A stretch of 64,000 nt of DNA from Fodinibius salinus (GTDB lineage: Bacteria > Bacteroidota > Rhodothermia > Balneolales > Balneolaceae). Positions 19,375 to 27,651 of this stretch are shown here, one piece after another. The translations under genes were made by a program, and so were the position numbers. Under the pieces are notes generated by a model. It worked only from the letters and a program-made list of their open reading frames with translations, was not told where the DNA came from and ran no database searches. The stretch is taken from NCBI RefSeq assembly GCF_008124865.1, contig NZ_VNHY01000001.1:124001-188000 (forward strand). The letters run 5' to 3'. Position 1 is the first letter of the stretch. Each line of letters begins with the position of its first letter.

Positions 19375-19450
19375 ACAACCTGATGTCATCCTGAACCTGA
19401 GCCGCGAAGCTTTAGCGTAGTGGTACTTACTTTCAGGATATTCATAACCT
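19375..19450. repeat. Possible dispersed intergenic repeat
   Basis: The segment around TGTCATCCTGAACCTGAGCC and GCGAAGC resembles the short GTCATCCTGAGCGAAGC-type dispersed repeats common between genes in Bacteroidota-related genomes. Only one clear copy of this type is in the window, so the assignment rests on general resemblance. Confidence 0.35.
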
Positions 19451-19550
19451 GGTTGAAATTTGGAGCTGGAAAAAGACCATGGAAAAATTCTCAAAAGGAA
19501 GATTCATTTTTTGTCAGTCCATTTACCTTTGCCAATTTTAGTTAAACGTA

Positions 19551-20210
19551 ATGAAGTTACTGCTTTCACTTTTACTTTTCTTATCGGTATTTGCAGTGAA
19601 GGTGGTTTCTCAACCCATGTCGGAAACTGAAGAAGCAATACCCGATCCTAAAGTAGCCTTTCTAAAATCAATGGCCGTACCCGGTTGGGGGCATCACTAT
19701 GTGGATAAGTCGAATTGGCGCAGGGGCAAATTTCATTTAGGTGCCGACGCAGTTCTGCTATTGAGTTATTTGGGATTAAGGATCCACTCCAACAATGTGC
19801 AGCAGAACTGGTATTCTTATGGCAGTACCAATGCCGGGGTTCCTATCGAGGGACGCAGTCGTCGTTTTCAGCTGGCGGTGGGGGATTTTAATAGCCTCCG
19901 AGCTTACAACGATTTTCAGGCTCGCAACCGAAACTGGAATAAGCTTTTTAAAGATCGCCCCGCAAATCGCTGGCAGTGGGCTAATGATGAAGCCCGATCT
20001 CAATATAGTAGCCTGCGAAATCGTTTTGAGCGGATAGATCGGCAGCTGCCGGCTTTGTTAGGACTGATGGCTCTTAACCGTGTAATAAGCGGTATCAGCG
20101 CATTTAACCGTGCAAAGAAAAAAGCTGATCAGCTGTCCCAAAGTATGGTTTATGTAACGCCATATCGTTACAGCCAGGGTATTATGGCTAATTTTCAAAT
20201 CCGTTTTTGA
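19551..20210 (+). CDS. DUF5683-type secreted/membrane protein
   Basis: The 219-residue protein has a signal peptide (residues 1-20, ending VVSQ). The motif KSMAVPGWGHHYVDKSNWRRGK is typical of DUF5683 and related P-G-x-G-x-x-Y membrane domains, and a hydrophobic stretch (ADAVLLLSYLGL) follows. A charged middle and a C-terminal hydrophobic segment end in a beta-strand-like NFQIRF. The function is unknown. It ends two bases before truA. Confidence 0.65.
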   Translation: MKLLLSLLLFLSVFAVKVVSQPMSETEEAIPDPKVAFLKSMAVPGWGHHYVDKSNWRRGKFHLGADAVLLLSYLGLRIHSNNVQQNWYSYGSTNAGVPIEGRSRRFQLAVGDFNSLRAYNDFQARNRNWNKLFKDRPANRWQWANDEARSQYSSLRNRFERIDRQLPALLGLMALNRVISGISAFNRAKKKADQLSQSMVYVTPYRYSQGIMANFQIRF

Positions 20211-20212
20211 TT

Positions 20213-20962
20213 ATGCCGCGATTTAAAATGCTGATTGAGTTTAAGGGTACCAACTACTGCGGATGGCAAAAGCAGCCCAACAATGTAACCGTCGAAGAAG
20301 AAATAGAATCAGCACTCTCCCAAATTTTGCAGACACCTATTGATATCATAGGGCAGGGGCGCACCGACAGCGGAGTGCATGCCGAGGGACAGGTCGCTCA
20401 TTTTGATTATCCCGGACAGTTAGATGCTGACCGGTTGCTATTTGGATTGCTTGGTGTGTTGCCGCACGATATCGCGGTTTGGGATTTAGAAGAGGTAGAT
20501 GCCGATTTTCACGCTCGTTTTGATGCTCTTTCGCGGCGGTATCGATACCAAATTGCACTGCGCCCGATGCCGCTGTTGCGCTCCACTTCGCTGATGGTGC
20601 TTGAGGATTTGAACCTGGATGCCATGCGCCGGTGTGCTGAAGTAATTACAGGCACGCATAACTTTGACAGCTTTACCAAGCCGGATAATGAAAATCCCGA
20701 TTCTACTTGCGAAATTTTGCAATCCGGTTTTAGGTTAGATGGCTCACTTCTTACTTATGTTATTGAAGCTAATCGCTTTGTCCGCCATATGGTTCGGCGG
20801 CTGGTAGGCACTATGCTGCAGGTAGGCAAGGGTAAAAAAACAGTAGCTTATTTTACCGATTTAATTGCGTCTCCAAGCAAAGATAAAAATGCGCACGGCT
20901 CCGCTGCAAAGGGATTGATTTTAGAGGCAGTCGATTATGGAAACGACCAAAAAAGTTCTTGA
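20213..20962 (+). CDS. truA: tRNA pseudouridine(38-40) synthase TruA
   Basis: TruA is a 249-residue enzyme that isomerises uridines 38-40 in the anticodon arm of tRNAs. The catalytic aspartate is in GQGRTDSGVHAEGQ (about 50). YCGWQKQPN and NRFVRHMVRRLVGTML are the other family signatures. The ATG at 20213 lies two bases after the previous stop and is preferred to a TTG overlapping it. Confidence 0.95.
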   Translation: MPRFKMLIEFKGTNYCGWQKQPNNVTVEEEIESALSQILQTPIDIIGQGRTDSGVHAEGQVAHFDYPGQLDADRLLFGLLGVLPHDIAVWDLEEVDADFHARFDALSRRYRYQIALRPMPLLRSTSLMVLEDLNLDAMRRCAEVITGTHNFDSFTKPDNENPDSTCEILQSGFRLDGSLLTYVIEANRFVRHMVRRLVGTMLQVGKGKKTVAYFTDLIASPSKDKNAHGSAAKGLILEAVDYGNDQKSS

Positions 20963-21023
20963 CTTATCTAGGGGTAAACTGTTATATTTGTCTTCTGTTA
21001 AAAGCGATTCGCGAATTACATAA

Positions 21024-21098
21024 TCCTCGGTAGCTCAGCGGCAGAGCAATCGGCTGTTAACCGATCGGTCGTAGGTTCGAATCCTACCCGGGGAGCCA
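21024..21098 (+). tRNA. tRNA-Asn (anticodon GTT)
   Basis: The acceptor arm TCCTCGG pairs with CCGGGGA. The D-arm is GCTCAGCGGCAGAGC, and the anticodon stem ATCGG/CCGAT encloses loop CTGTTAA with anticodon GTT. The T-arm holds GGTTCGAATCC. The encoded 3' end is G-CCA (discriminator at 21095, CCA 21096-21098). It is the integration target of the island, because the recombinase frame on the other strand ends inside it. Confidence 0.97.
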
Positions 21099-22720
21099 TT
21101 AAAAGACGAAGTGCGAACTGGAAGTGACTTTTCACTACCAGATTCGCACTTTTCTATTTTAGGCCACTCTGCTTCCAGCTTTTTGTCAGCGATATATTCT
21201 ACTTCAATCATGCCGGTCTTATCTCTATCTACGTTGGAGGTAACCCTTCGCACTAATGCTTTAATGTGATCTTCGCGCTTATCAGGATCGCCATTTTCCC
21301 ACTCCTCAATGAAATGCTTGAGAATTTTTTGGTACGATTTCGTGTCAATGGTTTTTTGATCGGACAGTCGCTTTTTCTCGCTTGTACAAAATTCTAACTC
21401 ATCCTCGTGCTCTTCTTTTTTGAGTGCCAAATTTTCGAGCTGTTCTAAAAGAATCTCTTCTGAACGGTCTCCGGCGTCTTTGGTCAAGAGTTTCTTCGTC
21501 TTTGTAATATCTTTTGAGGTCGATTTAATCTGTTGATTCAGGCGCTTAATTTTCTTCTCCAATTTTTCAATTTGAGACTCCCCTTCAAACTTGGATCGCT
21601 TCTTTACAGCTTTTAGAATCTCAGGCTCTTCAAAAAGTAGCTTGAAGGTATTGAACACGAAATTATCAAGAGAGGGGACAGACAAAGGTTTTGGAGCATG
21701 GCCTTTGGTATTACCTTCGCGATTCTTTTTCAGGCACTTGTAGTAGTAATATTTCTTGCCGCTGGATTTTTTTGTACTCGTCGTTGTTAGGCTACTATCA
21801 CAAAGCCCACATTCTGCAACACTTGTTAAAACGGCGGGCGTATCTGTCTTATCATATTTCTTAGGTTTGATCCGGTTACTTTCCAATACTTCTTGAGCCT
21901 TATCGAACGTTTCCTGTTCAATAATTGGATCGTGCTTGCCTTCAAACACATCGTCATTGTGTTCAATTTTCCCTAAGTAAACCTGAGACTTTAAGATTCG
22001 AAGTATTTGTCTTGATTCGTATTTATCACCTCCACGAGGTTCACCCTTACTGGTGACCCAATCTTTGGTCGTGTAACCATCTTTGTTTAAAGATTGTGCA
22101 ACCTTGGTAGAAGACTTGAGTTCAAAATAGCGGTTGTATACTTCTTTGACTTCTTCTGCTTCCTTCTCATTTATCTGGAGAACTTTTTTATCTCCTACAT
22201 CATATCCCAGGGGAGGGTATCCACCTTGCCAACGGCCCTGTTTGGCTGATTCCAACATTTTTTCTTTGGTACGCTGGGAGTTCATATCTCTTTCGAATTC
22301 AGCAAATACTAAAAGTAATCGTTGAAGCGCTTTGCCAGCGGGCGTTGAGGTGTCAATCTGTTGCGTAACTACAGCAATATTCACGCCGTGCTCATCTAGT
22401 TCTGATACAAGTTTCAGGAAGTCATGCAGGCTTCGAGATACGCGGTCCAACTTGGTTACTACCAGAAGATCAAATTCACCGTCTTTGGCATCTTTTTGCA
22501 GACGTTTGATACCAGGTCTTTTAAGATCTTTGCCCGATTTCATATCCTTGTAAATTTCATGGATTTCGTAATCCTTAGATTCTATCTGATTTCTGTTATT
22601 GATCCATGCTTTACATTGACTCTCCTGACCATCTAACGAGCTGAAATCATTTTCTGATTGCTCAACGGTCGATACCCGGATGTAGATGGCTACTTTTTTC
22701 TTTTTAGTCTTCTTGGCCAT
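21035..22720 (-). CDS. Large serine recombinase (site-specific integrase)
   Basis: The 561-residue protein has an N-terminal resolvase domain with catalytic Ser17 in AIYIRVSTVEQ and conserved arginines in KLDRVSRS. Next come the Recombinase domain (about 185-290), a zinc-ribbon starting at CGLC, a coiled-coil segment (~400-480) and the C-terminal EVEYIADKKLEAEWP segment. The last ~20 residues (SPGRIRTYDRSVNSRLLCR) are simply antisense tRNA-Asn, and the stop lies within the tRNA gene. This is the expected scar of integration at the tRNA 3' end. It directs insertion and excision of the island. Confidence 0.93.
   Translation of the reverse strand: MAKKTKKKKVAIYIRVSTVEQSENDFSSLDGQESQCKAWINNRNQIESKDYEIHEIYKDMKSGKDLKRPGIKRLQKDAKDGEFDLLVVTKLDRVSRSLHDFLKLVSELDEHGVNIAVVTQQIDTSTPAGKALQRLLLVFAEFERDMNSQRTKEKMLESAKQGRWQGGYPPLGYDVGDKKVLQINEKEAEEVKEVYNRYFELKSSTKVAQSLNKDGYTTKDWVTSKGEPRGGDKYESRQILRILKSQVYLGKIEHNDDVFEGKHDPIIEQETFDKAQEVLESNRIKPKKYDKTDTPAVLTSVAECGLCDSSLTTTSTKKSSGKKYYYYKCLKKNREGNTKGHAPKPLSVPSLDNFVFNTFKLLFEEPEILKAVKKRSKFEGESQIEKLEKKIKRLNQQIKSTSKDITKTKKLLTKDAGDRSEEILLEQLENLALKKEEHEDELEFCTSEKKRLSDQKTIDTKSYQKILKHFIEEWENGDPDKREDHIKALVRRVTSNVDRDKTGMIEVEYIADKKLEAEWPKIEKCESGSEKSLPVRTSSFNGSPGRIRTYDRSVNSRLLCR
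21109..21160 (+). terminator. Terminator of tRNA-Asn, inside the recombinase gene end
   Basis: AAGTGCGAA-CTGG-AAGTGA (21109-21127) pairs with TCACTA-CCAG-A-TTCGCACTT (21132-21151), followed by TTTCTATTTT. This is a strong intrinsic terminator for the tRNA, and it also encodes the last element-specific residues of the recombinase on the other strand. Confidence 0.8.
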
Positions 22721-22835
22721 AGGATAGCGTTCTTTGGATTTTGTAAAATACTAATAACGCATTTTTTGAGGTCAAATTCACGGTGATATGGTGGACCCAC
22801 AGATCAGTAGGAGAGAGGGGGATTCATGAGAACTT

Positions 22836-23921
22836 TTAAAATCCGTCTGGAACCAGATCCAGCTGATTAATACTCTCGTTGACGTACTCCAAGTTTTCAT
22901 GGACATCCAAGACTTCTTTGTAATCCCAGAGCTTTAGCTTGTCTCGTAGACCCGTTACACCCTCAGCATGATCTTTGATCTTTTCCAGTTGTTTCCTGTC
23001 AGATACAGCCACCACACCCTGAACGGCAGGATTATTTAACGACTTCAACAGGTTCACAATCAGGCTATCAATACTTCCCTTGGTCTGCACTTCGAATACA
23101 TATATTACGCGCCCCATATTGCCAATAGTGGATTCCCAGACGGTATCTACCTGCGAACCGGCTGCTATTCTACGTTCAATATTTGCATTAAAGCCTAACC
23201 ACTGACCGATATTGCGAATTTTGTCTCGAATATCATTATGGATAAAATCCGAGGCATCATCTTCCAGGCTTTCTTCTTCGGCGTCTGACTGAGATTTCTT
23301 TCCGGAATTAGCTAACACTTCTTCTACCTGTAGCTCATGCCAGATGAAGTAATCGACCATCAGCATAGAATCATCCTCAAAGCCTGCCTTTCTTAGTTCC
23401 TGGGCAATATCTTTTTCAATCTCACAAAGCTCTTTGTACTTCTCACCGTCTAATTGATAGTCATACTTGGGCAAGCCATCCACACCCAAATAATTAAGAC
23501 CTACCTCTGCCCGGCGATTCCAGACGATGTATTTGTTGGGATGGGTTTTACAAAGAATCTCACTGATCATGGCTGGCCCCATCCCCTTAATATTCTTGCG
23601 GAATCGATCCCAGCGGCCTTCGATGGGCTTATTAGACCACAACAGTTCTACCAGCTCTTCCTTGAGATATTCCAGGCCATTATCTTCTACTAGATTATCT
23701 GTGACATACCGTTTATTGCCCCAGATCTGCATGGCCCAAAGCGGGGAGATATATTCGTACAGATCCTCTCCGTCCATGCTTCGAATTTTTTCCTGATCAT
23801 ACCCCTGGTATTTGGCAATATGCTCTTGGCGCTCGGACCAATCTTCTTGAAATTGCTCGGAATTATCGGCTTTCTCTTGTTGGTAGTTCTGGATGTGTTT
23901 TTGGAGTAATTTCTTATTCAT
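22836..23921 (-). CDS. HhH plus PD-(D/E)XK nuclease-like protein, element backbone
   Basis: The 361-residue protein is not a named family to me. A helix-hairpin-helix segment (KNIKGMGPAMISEILCKTHP, about 115) precedes YIVWNRR. The C-terminal half has a restriction-endonuclease-like core: SQVDTVWES followed by GRVIYVFEVQTKGSIDSL, the D...E-x-Q/K pattern. The ATG at 23921 begins one base after the stop of the 915-aa gene, so translation is coupled. A decayed second copy of this gene lies at 62494-63589 next to decayed recombinase. That suggests the gene belongs to the mobile backbone. Likely roles are DNA cleavage in defence or in element biology. Confidence 0.7.
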   Translation of the reverse strand: MNKKLLQKHIQNYQQEKADNSEQFQEDWSERQEHIAKYQGYDQEKIRSMDGEDLYEYISPLWAMQIWGNKRYVTDNLVEDNGLEYLKEELVELLWSNKPIEGRWDRFRKNIKGMGPAMISEILCKTHPNKYIVWNRRAEVGLNYLGVDGLPKYDYQLDGEKYKELCEIEKDIAQELRKAGFEDDSMLMVDYFIWHELQVEEVLANSGKKSQSDAEEESLEDDASDFIHNDIRDKIRNIGQWLGFNANIERRIAAGSQVDTVWESTIGNMGRVIYVFEVQTKGSIDSLIVNLLKSLNNPAVQGVVAVSDRKQLEKIKDHAEGVTGLRDKLKLWDYKEVLDVHENLEYVNESINQLDLVPDGF

Positions 23922-23922
23922 T

Positions 23923-26670
23923 TTATAATTTCCTATCATTAATTTTTTCTAAATGAGTTGCAATAAAATCTCTCTTCTTACTTAAATAGTGTTCATTAAT
24001 TTGTTCAACTTTTTCATTATAGCCTGATTCTTTCAAAACTTGTACTATATGTTTGATATGCTCTTTATCATAGTCTGGTGTGCAATTACTAAGCATTGAA
24101 ATATAAATTTTGGCTATAGAATCAGGATTTTCATTCACTAGTCTTGATAGTTCTTCTACTAAATAGGGAGCATTATAATTTAGGCAAGCAAAGGGAGCAC
24201 TTTGTAATAGATATTGTTCACTTTTATCATTAATACCTTCAAGATAGGTAGCCCAATAATTGAGGTTAGATAATGTTTTTTTGAGCGGCTTATCTTGTAA
24301 TTTTTCGTATAGTGTATCCCAAAGTTCTAAAACTTTTGCTTTTAGTTCGTCATCTAATTTTTCTCGAAGAGTCCAAATAAACCAAGTTAGTTTTGCCAGT
24401 TCTTCATCATTCCATCTTTTTATTAATGATGATATTGCATCTGACTCTTCGGCTCTAAAATAATTTAGACCGGCAAACTCAAGTAGCCGTTTCTTACTTT
24501 CAAATTTAAGTTTTTCTTCATCTAAAGCCTTGGTAAAATGATTAGCCTCAACTAAGTACTCAAAAATACTATGTAAATATTTTGAGTAACTGTATCCATT
24601 AATTGCTGCTTTCCAATTTACTTCGTTTGCCGTGGAAAATATTTTATCAAGATTCTTCTCTACCCAATCTTCACTTAGATAAATAACATTAGGTAAATAC
24701 CTTGTAATTAATGCATGAAACTCAAAGTTGTTATTTTCTAAATTTGCTAATTCAGCATTATAATAGCTTTTGAGATCATCCCATGCTTCTCGATGATTTC
24801 CTTTTGATTTGTCTTCTAAACGACATTTTCGTAAGGAATAATTTATAAGAGCCTCTACGGCATGCCCCTTGTTATTATTTATAGCTCTATTCACTTCATC
24901 TGAAGTGGATAAATTCTCATCATCTTCAGTATCAATATTAGTTAATAAATTATCCAGGGTATCATCAATGATTGGCAATAAGTCCTCTTGAAATGCATGG
25001 TCATCAGATTTAGTCCCCTCTGTAATATATTTGCAAATAGCTCTGATAGTTATTGAATGTCCCTTTTCATAAAGGTCTGTTCTTGTCTCTGTTATTTGTA
25101 AACAAGCATTTAGTGATTTTTTTAAATTATATGTCATCTCTTCATTCCATAGTGAAGAGAAAGCTTTTATTAACTGGCTTAAGTAAAGATCTTTAAGCTT
25201 TATAATGTCATCTAAATTGGAGGTAAATTTATTAGGATTAGATTTTATGCTTTTGAATAATTCATTTGCTAAACCACGTTTATTGGGGCCTTTCCAGTTT
25301 CTCTTATCTTCTTCGAACTCATTTAGTAGTTCAACTAATTTTTTAGCTTCATAGGTAATAAGATCTTGGGCAGAAATTGGACTCTTATCTTCAACAAATC
25401 CTGACTCCATATATGAGGAAAAGTCTGGATGAGATGGTTCTTTTCCCAAAACCTCATAGCATTCTTTATATAAACGAGCGGCATCTGAATTATTTGAATC
25501 TTTAATAGCAGATAGCCACTTTATCTTATTATATGCGATTTGCTCTAATTTATATTCATCATCTGTGTAATCATCAATAGATGATATTATATCAATGACA
25601 TTATTTTGTGAATCTTCCTCTAAGTCCGAGAAATGTTCTTGAAGAAACCGGTATACCTCATGTTGATATTTATAATTGAAGTAATCTTCTTGTAGAAATT
25701 TATGGGTTAACTCATGTAACTGATCCCAATTTTGAGTTACTTGATGAATAGCGATTCTTTTAAAAGTGATACGCTCTGATTCAAATAAAGCATCTATATG
25801 CTTTTTAACCTTTTCTACATCCCCAGATTCTAATAACTCTGTTAGAAAGTCACGAATTGATGCAATTAATAAATTCTTAGCTTTTTGAAACCCAACTTCA
25901 TTTTGTTCGTGATCCTCTATCGCTGGTCGCCAAATATTTGAATAAAGGTCCTCATCGGACTTATCAAATATAAAATCTAATTTGGTCTCTAAAGTTTTAA
26001 CGGCATCTAATCCTAACTTTGCAAGATCCTCTAAATTATTTTCCAATACTTTTTTAACTTGATAATCATCACCAAGAAAAGAGAACTTTTCCGCTTGATA
26101 CTTGGATTCTTCATTTGCTTTTATCTCAACTAATAATTCGAATAAAGAATGCGCTGTATCTTTGCGATCAGAATCTATTAGGTTGATTAACAGGTTATTA
26201 CCTAACTCATCAACTATTAAACCATTATCAAAAGTATCTTCAAACCATTTACTAATAATTTCTTCTATAAACTCTTTTTTAATGTACAAGGGAGGAATAT
26301 TAGAAAGAATCTGTGCAAAGTACCACCACGTTCTAAAATTCCTTTTTAATGGAACTTTCTCGTAAGTTTCTAAAGTAACTGCTTTTATAAAATCTAAGTA
26401 TTTTCCTATATACTCATCATTCTCTGCTTCAGATAGTTGACTAGATGTTTTAAGTAGATATTTAAGGACATCCCATGTCGGTATGCTATAAAACCCTTCT
26501 TTGTCTCCCGGTACAGGTTCTGGATTTCTTTCGGGATCTAAGAACCCTCTTTTTTGTAGCTCATCAAACCATTTTAAACCTTCTATTCGTTCAAAGGTAT
26601 AGAACTGAAGTTTTTCATCCTCCTCAAGTAAGTCTAATAGTTTTATTTGCTTTTCTGTTAATTCACTCAT
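23923..26670 (-). CDS. 915-aa helical partner of the SIR2 protein
   Basis: This large, AT-rich gene encodes a mostly alpha-helical, acidic protein without an obvious catalytic motif. The ATG at 26670 overlaps the SIR2 gene end as ATGAGTGA, indicating tight coupling. Regions such as WFIWTLREKLDDELKAKVLE are TPR/HEAT-like. Its total length together with the 327-aa SIR2 protein is close to that of single-chain DSR1-type sirtuins with a DUF4020 C-terminus. A split version of such a system is therefore a reasonable hypothesis. It would act as sensor or regulator of NAD hydrolysis, which is not provable from sequence here. Confidence 0.72.
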   Translation of the reverse strand: MSELTEKQIKLLDLLEEDEKLQFYTFERIEGLKWFDELQKRGFLDPERNPEPVPGDKEGFYSIPTWDVLKYLLKTSSQLSEAENDEYIGKYLDFIKAVTLETYEKVPLKRNFRTWWYFAQILSNIPPLYIKKEFIEEIISKWFEDTFDNGLIVDELGNNLLINLIDSDRKDTAHSLFELLVEIKANEESKYQAEKFSFLGDDYQVKKVLENNLEDLAKLGLDAVKTLETKLDFIFDKSDEDLYSNIWRPAIEDHEQNEVGFQKAKNLLIASIRDFLTELLESGDVEKVKKHIDALFESERITFKRIAIHQVTQNWDQLHELTHKFLQEDYFNYKYQHEVYRFLQEHFSDLEEDSQNNVIDIISSIDDYTDDEYKLEQIAYNKIKWLSAIKDSNNSDAARLYKECYEVLGKEPSHPDFSSYMESGFVEDKSPISAQDLITYEAKKLVELLNEFEEDKRNWKGPNKRGLANELFKSIKSNPNKFTSNLDDIIKLKDLYLSQLIKAFSSLWNEEMTYNLKKSLNACLQITETRTDLYEKGHSITIRAICKYITEGTKSDDHAFQEDLLPIIDDTLDNLLTNIDTEDDENLSTSDEVNRAINNNKGHAVEALINYSLRKCRLEDKSKGNHREAWDDLKSYYNAELANLENNNFEFHALITRYLPNVIYLSEDWVEKNLDKIFSTANEVNWKAAINGYSYSKYLHSIFEYLVEANHFTKALDEEKLKFESKKRLLEFAGLNYFRAEESDAISSLIKRWNDEELAKLTWFIWTLREKLDDELKAKVLELWDTLYEKLQDKPLKKTLSNLNYWATYLEGINDKSEQYLLQSAPFACLNYNAPYLVEELSRLVNENPDSIAKIYISMLSNCTPDYDKEHIKHIVQVLKESGYNEKVEQINEHYLSKKRDFIATHLEKINDRKL

Positions 26671-27646
26671 CTTGTATTGCCTCATTTGCAAATCTTATCT
26701 TTTTAGAAGTAGGAGTCGTTTCTGAGTTAATTTTAACCCCCCATTTGGCCATTATGTCCTCTAATGCTGAGTAATGCTTTTGATCCAATGAATACAATAG
26801 CATTTCAATATTAAAATTTTCGGAATAGTATTTTTTAAGTTGAGCATAGGTATTTTTTTCATGACTAAAACAACCCTGCAGCCAAAATCTGGTTCTTTGT
26901 TGTGTTCTAGAATCTTCAGATGAATCTTCCGACTTTGCAAGTATATATTCCAATAACTCAAGCTCCTGCAATCCATAACCAACAAAAAGGATCGTGAAAA
27001 AACCGTCAAATAACATCTCTAAGAAATCCCGAATCCCACTTTTCAAGTCATTATCGTAATAATAATGGTTTAAATAATCTTCTGTAGTTATGACAAGTTT
27101 TTCTGTACTTTCGCTTGAAAAACTACCATGAAGATGAACGACCGTATTAGGCTCAGAAAATGAGTCCGAATTAATATTGGAAGGATTGTAGATAATATTT
27201 TTATCAATAATTTTTCTTTCTCTTGCTTCATCCTGTGATTCAAAAGGCTTATGTATTGGTTGGTCTAAGTAATCATCATAGTTTGTAGTAACAAAATGTG
27301 AACCAATACCCAGCAGATGTTCATAAATTTTGCTTTCAGTAGAGTCTTTTTCAGAGGGCATAACTGATTTTTTATAATCAATTTCTACTCCTTCTTCTTC
27401 AGCCAAAGATCTCGCTATAGACAATCTTTTACGGGGATCTAGATTACTCAATTGGTCAATAAACGCGTAATCAATTATTTCTTTCTTTCTAAGTTGATTT
27501 AATACATTATCAGCAAATTGATTCCAATTTGCGGCGCCCATACTTATAGAGGGACCTGTACCTATAAATAATACTAAGCGATTATCTTTTGCTGCCTCAA
27601 TTATCTCAGTGGGTGGTTCAGGTATGTTTTCAAGTTTCGAAGCCAT
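26663..27646 (-). CDS. SIR2-like NADase-type defence protein
   Basis: The 327-residue protein has a SIR2 fold. Residues near 27 read LVLFIGTGPSISMGA (NAD-binding GxGxS loop), followed by VTTNYDDYLD (the TxNxD motif), VVHLHGS (catalytic His) and LFVGYGLQELELLEYIL. In defence proteins such SIR2 domains hydrolyse NAD+ when phage is sensed. The ATG at 27646 follows the restriction-modification stop by five bases; a GTG at 27652 overlapping that stop is the alternative. The stop overlaps the 915-aa gene start. Confidence 0.88.
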   Translation of the reverse strand: MASKLENIPEPPTEIIEAAKDNRLVLFIGTGPSISMGAANWNQFADNVLNQLRKKEIIDYAFIDQLSNLDPRKRLSIARSLAEEEGVEIDYKKSVMPSEKDSTESKIYEHLLGIGSHFVTTNYDDYLDQPIHKPFESQDEARERKIIDKNIIYNPSNINSDSFSEPNTVVHLHGSFSSESTEKLVITTEDYLNHYYYDNDLKSGIRDFLEMLFDGFFTILFVGYGLQELELLEYILAKSEDSSEDSRTQQRTRFWLQGCFSHEKNTYAQLKKYYSENFNIEMLLYSLDQKHYSALEDIMAKWGVKINSETTPTSKKIRFANEAIQDE

Positions 27647-27651
27647 ATACA

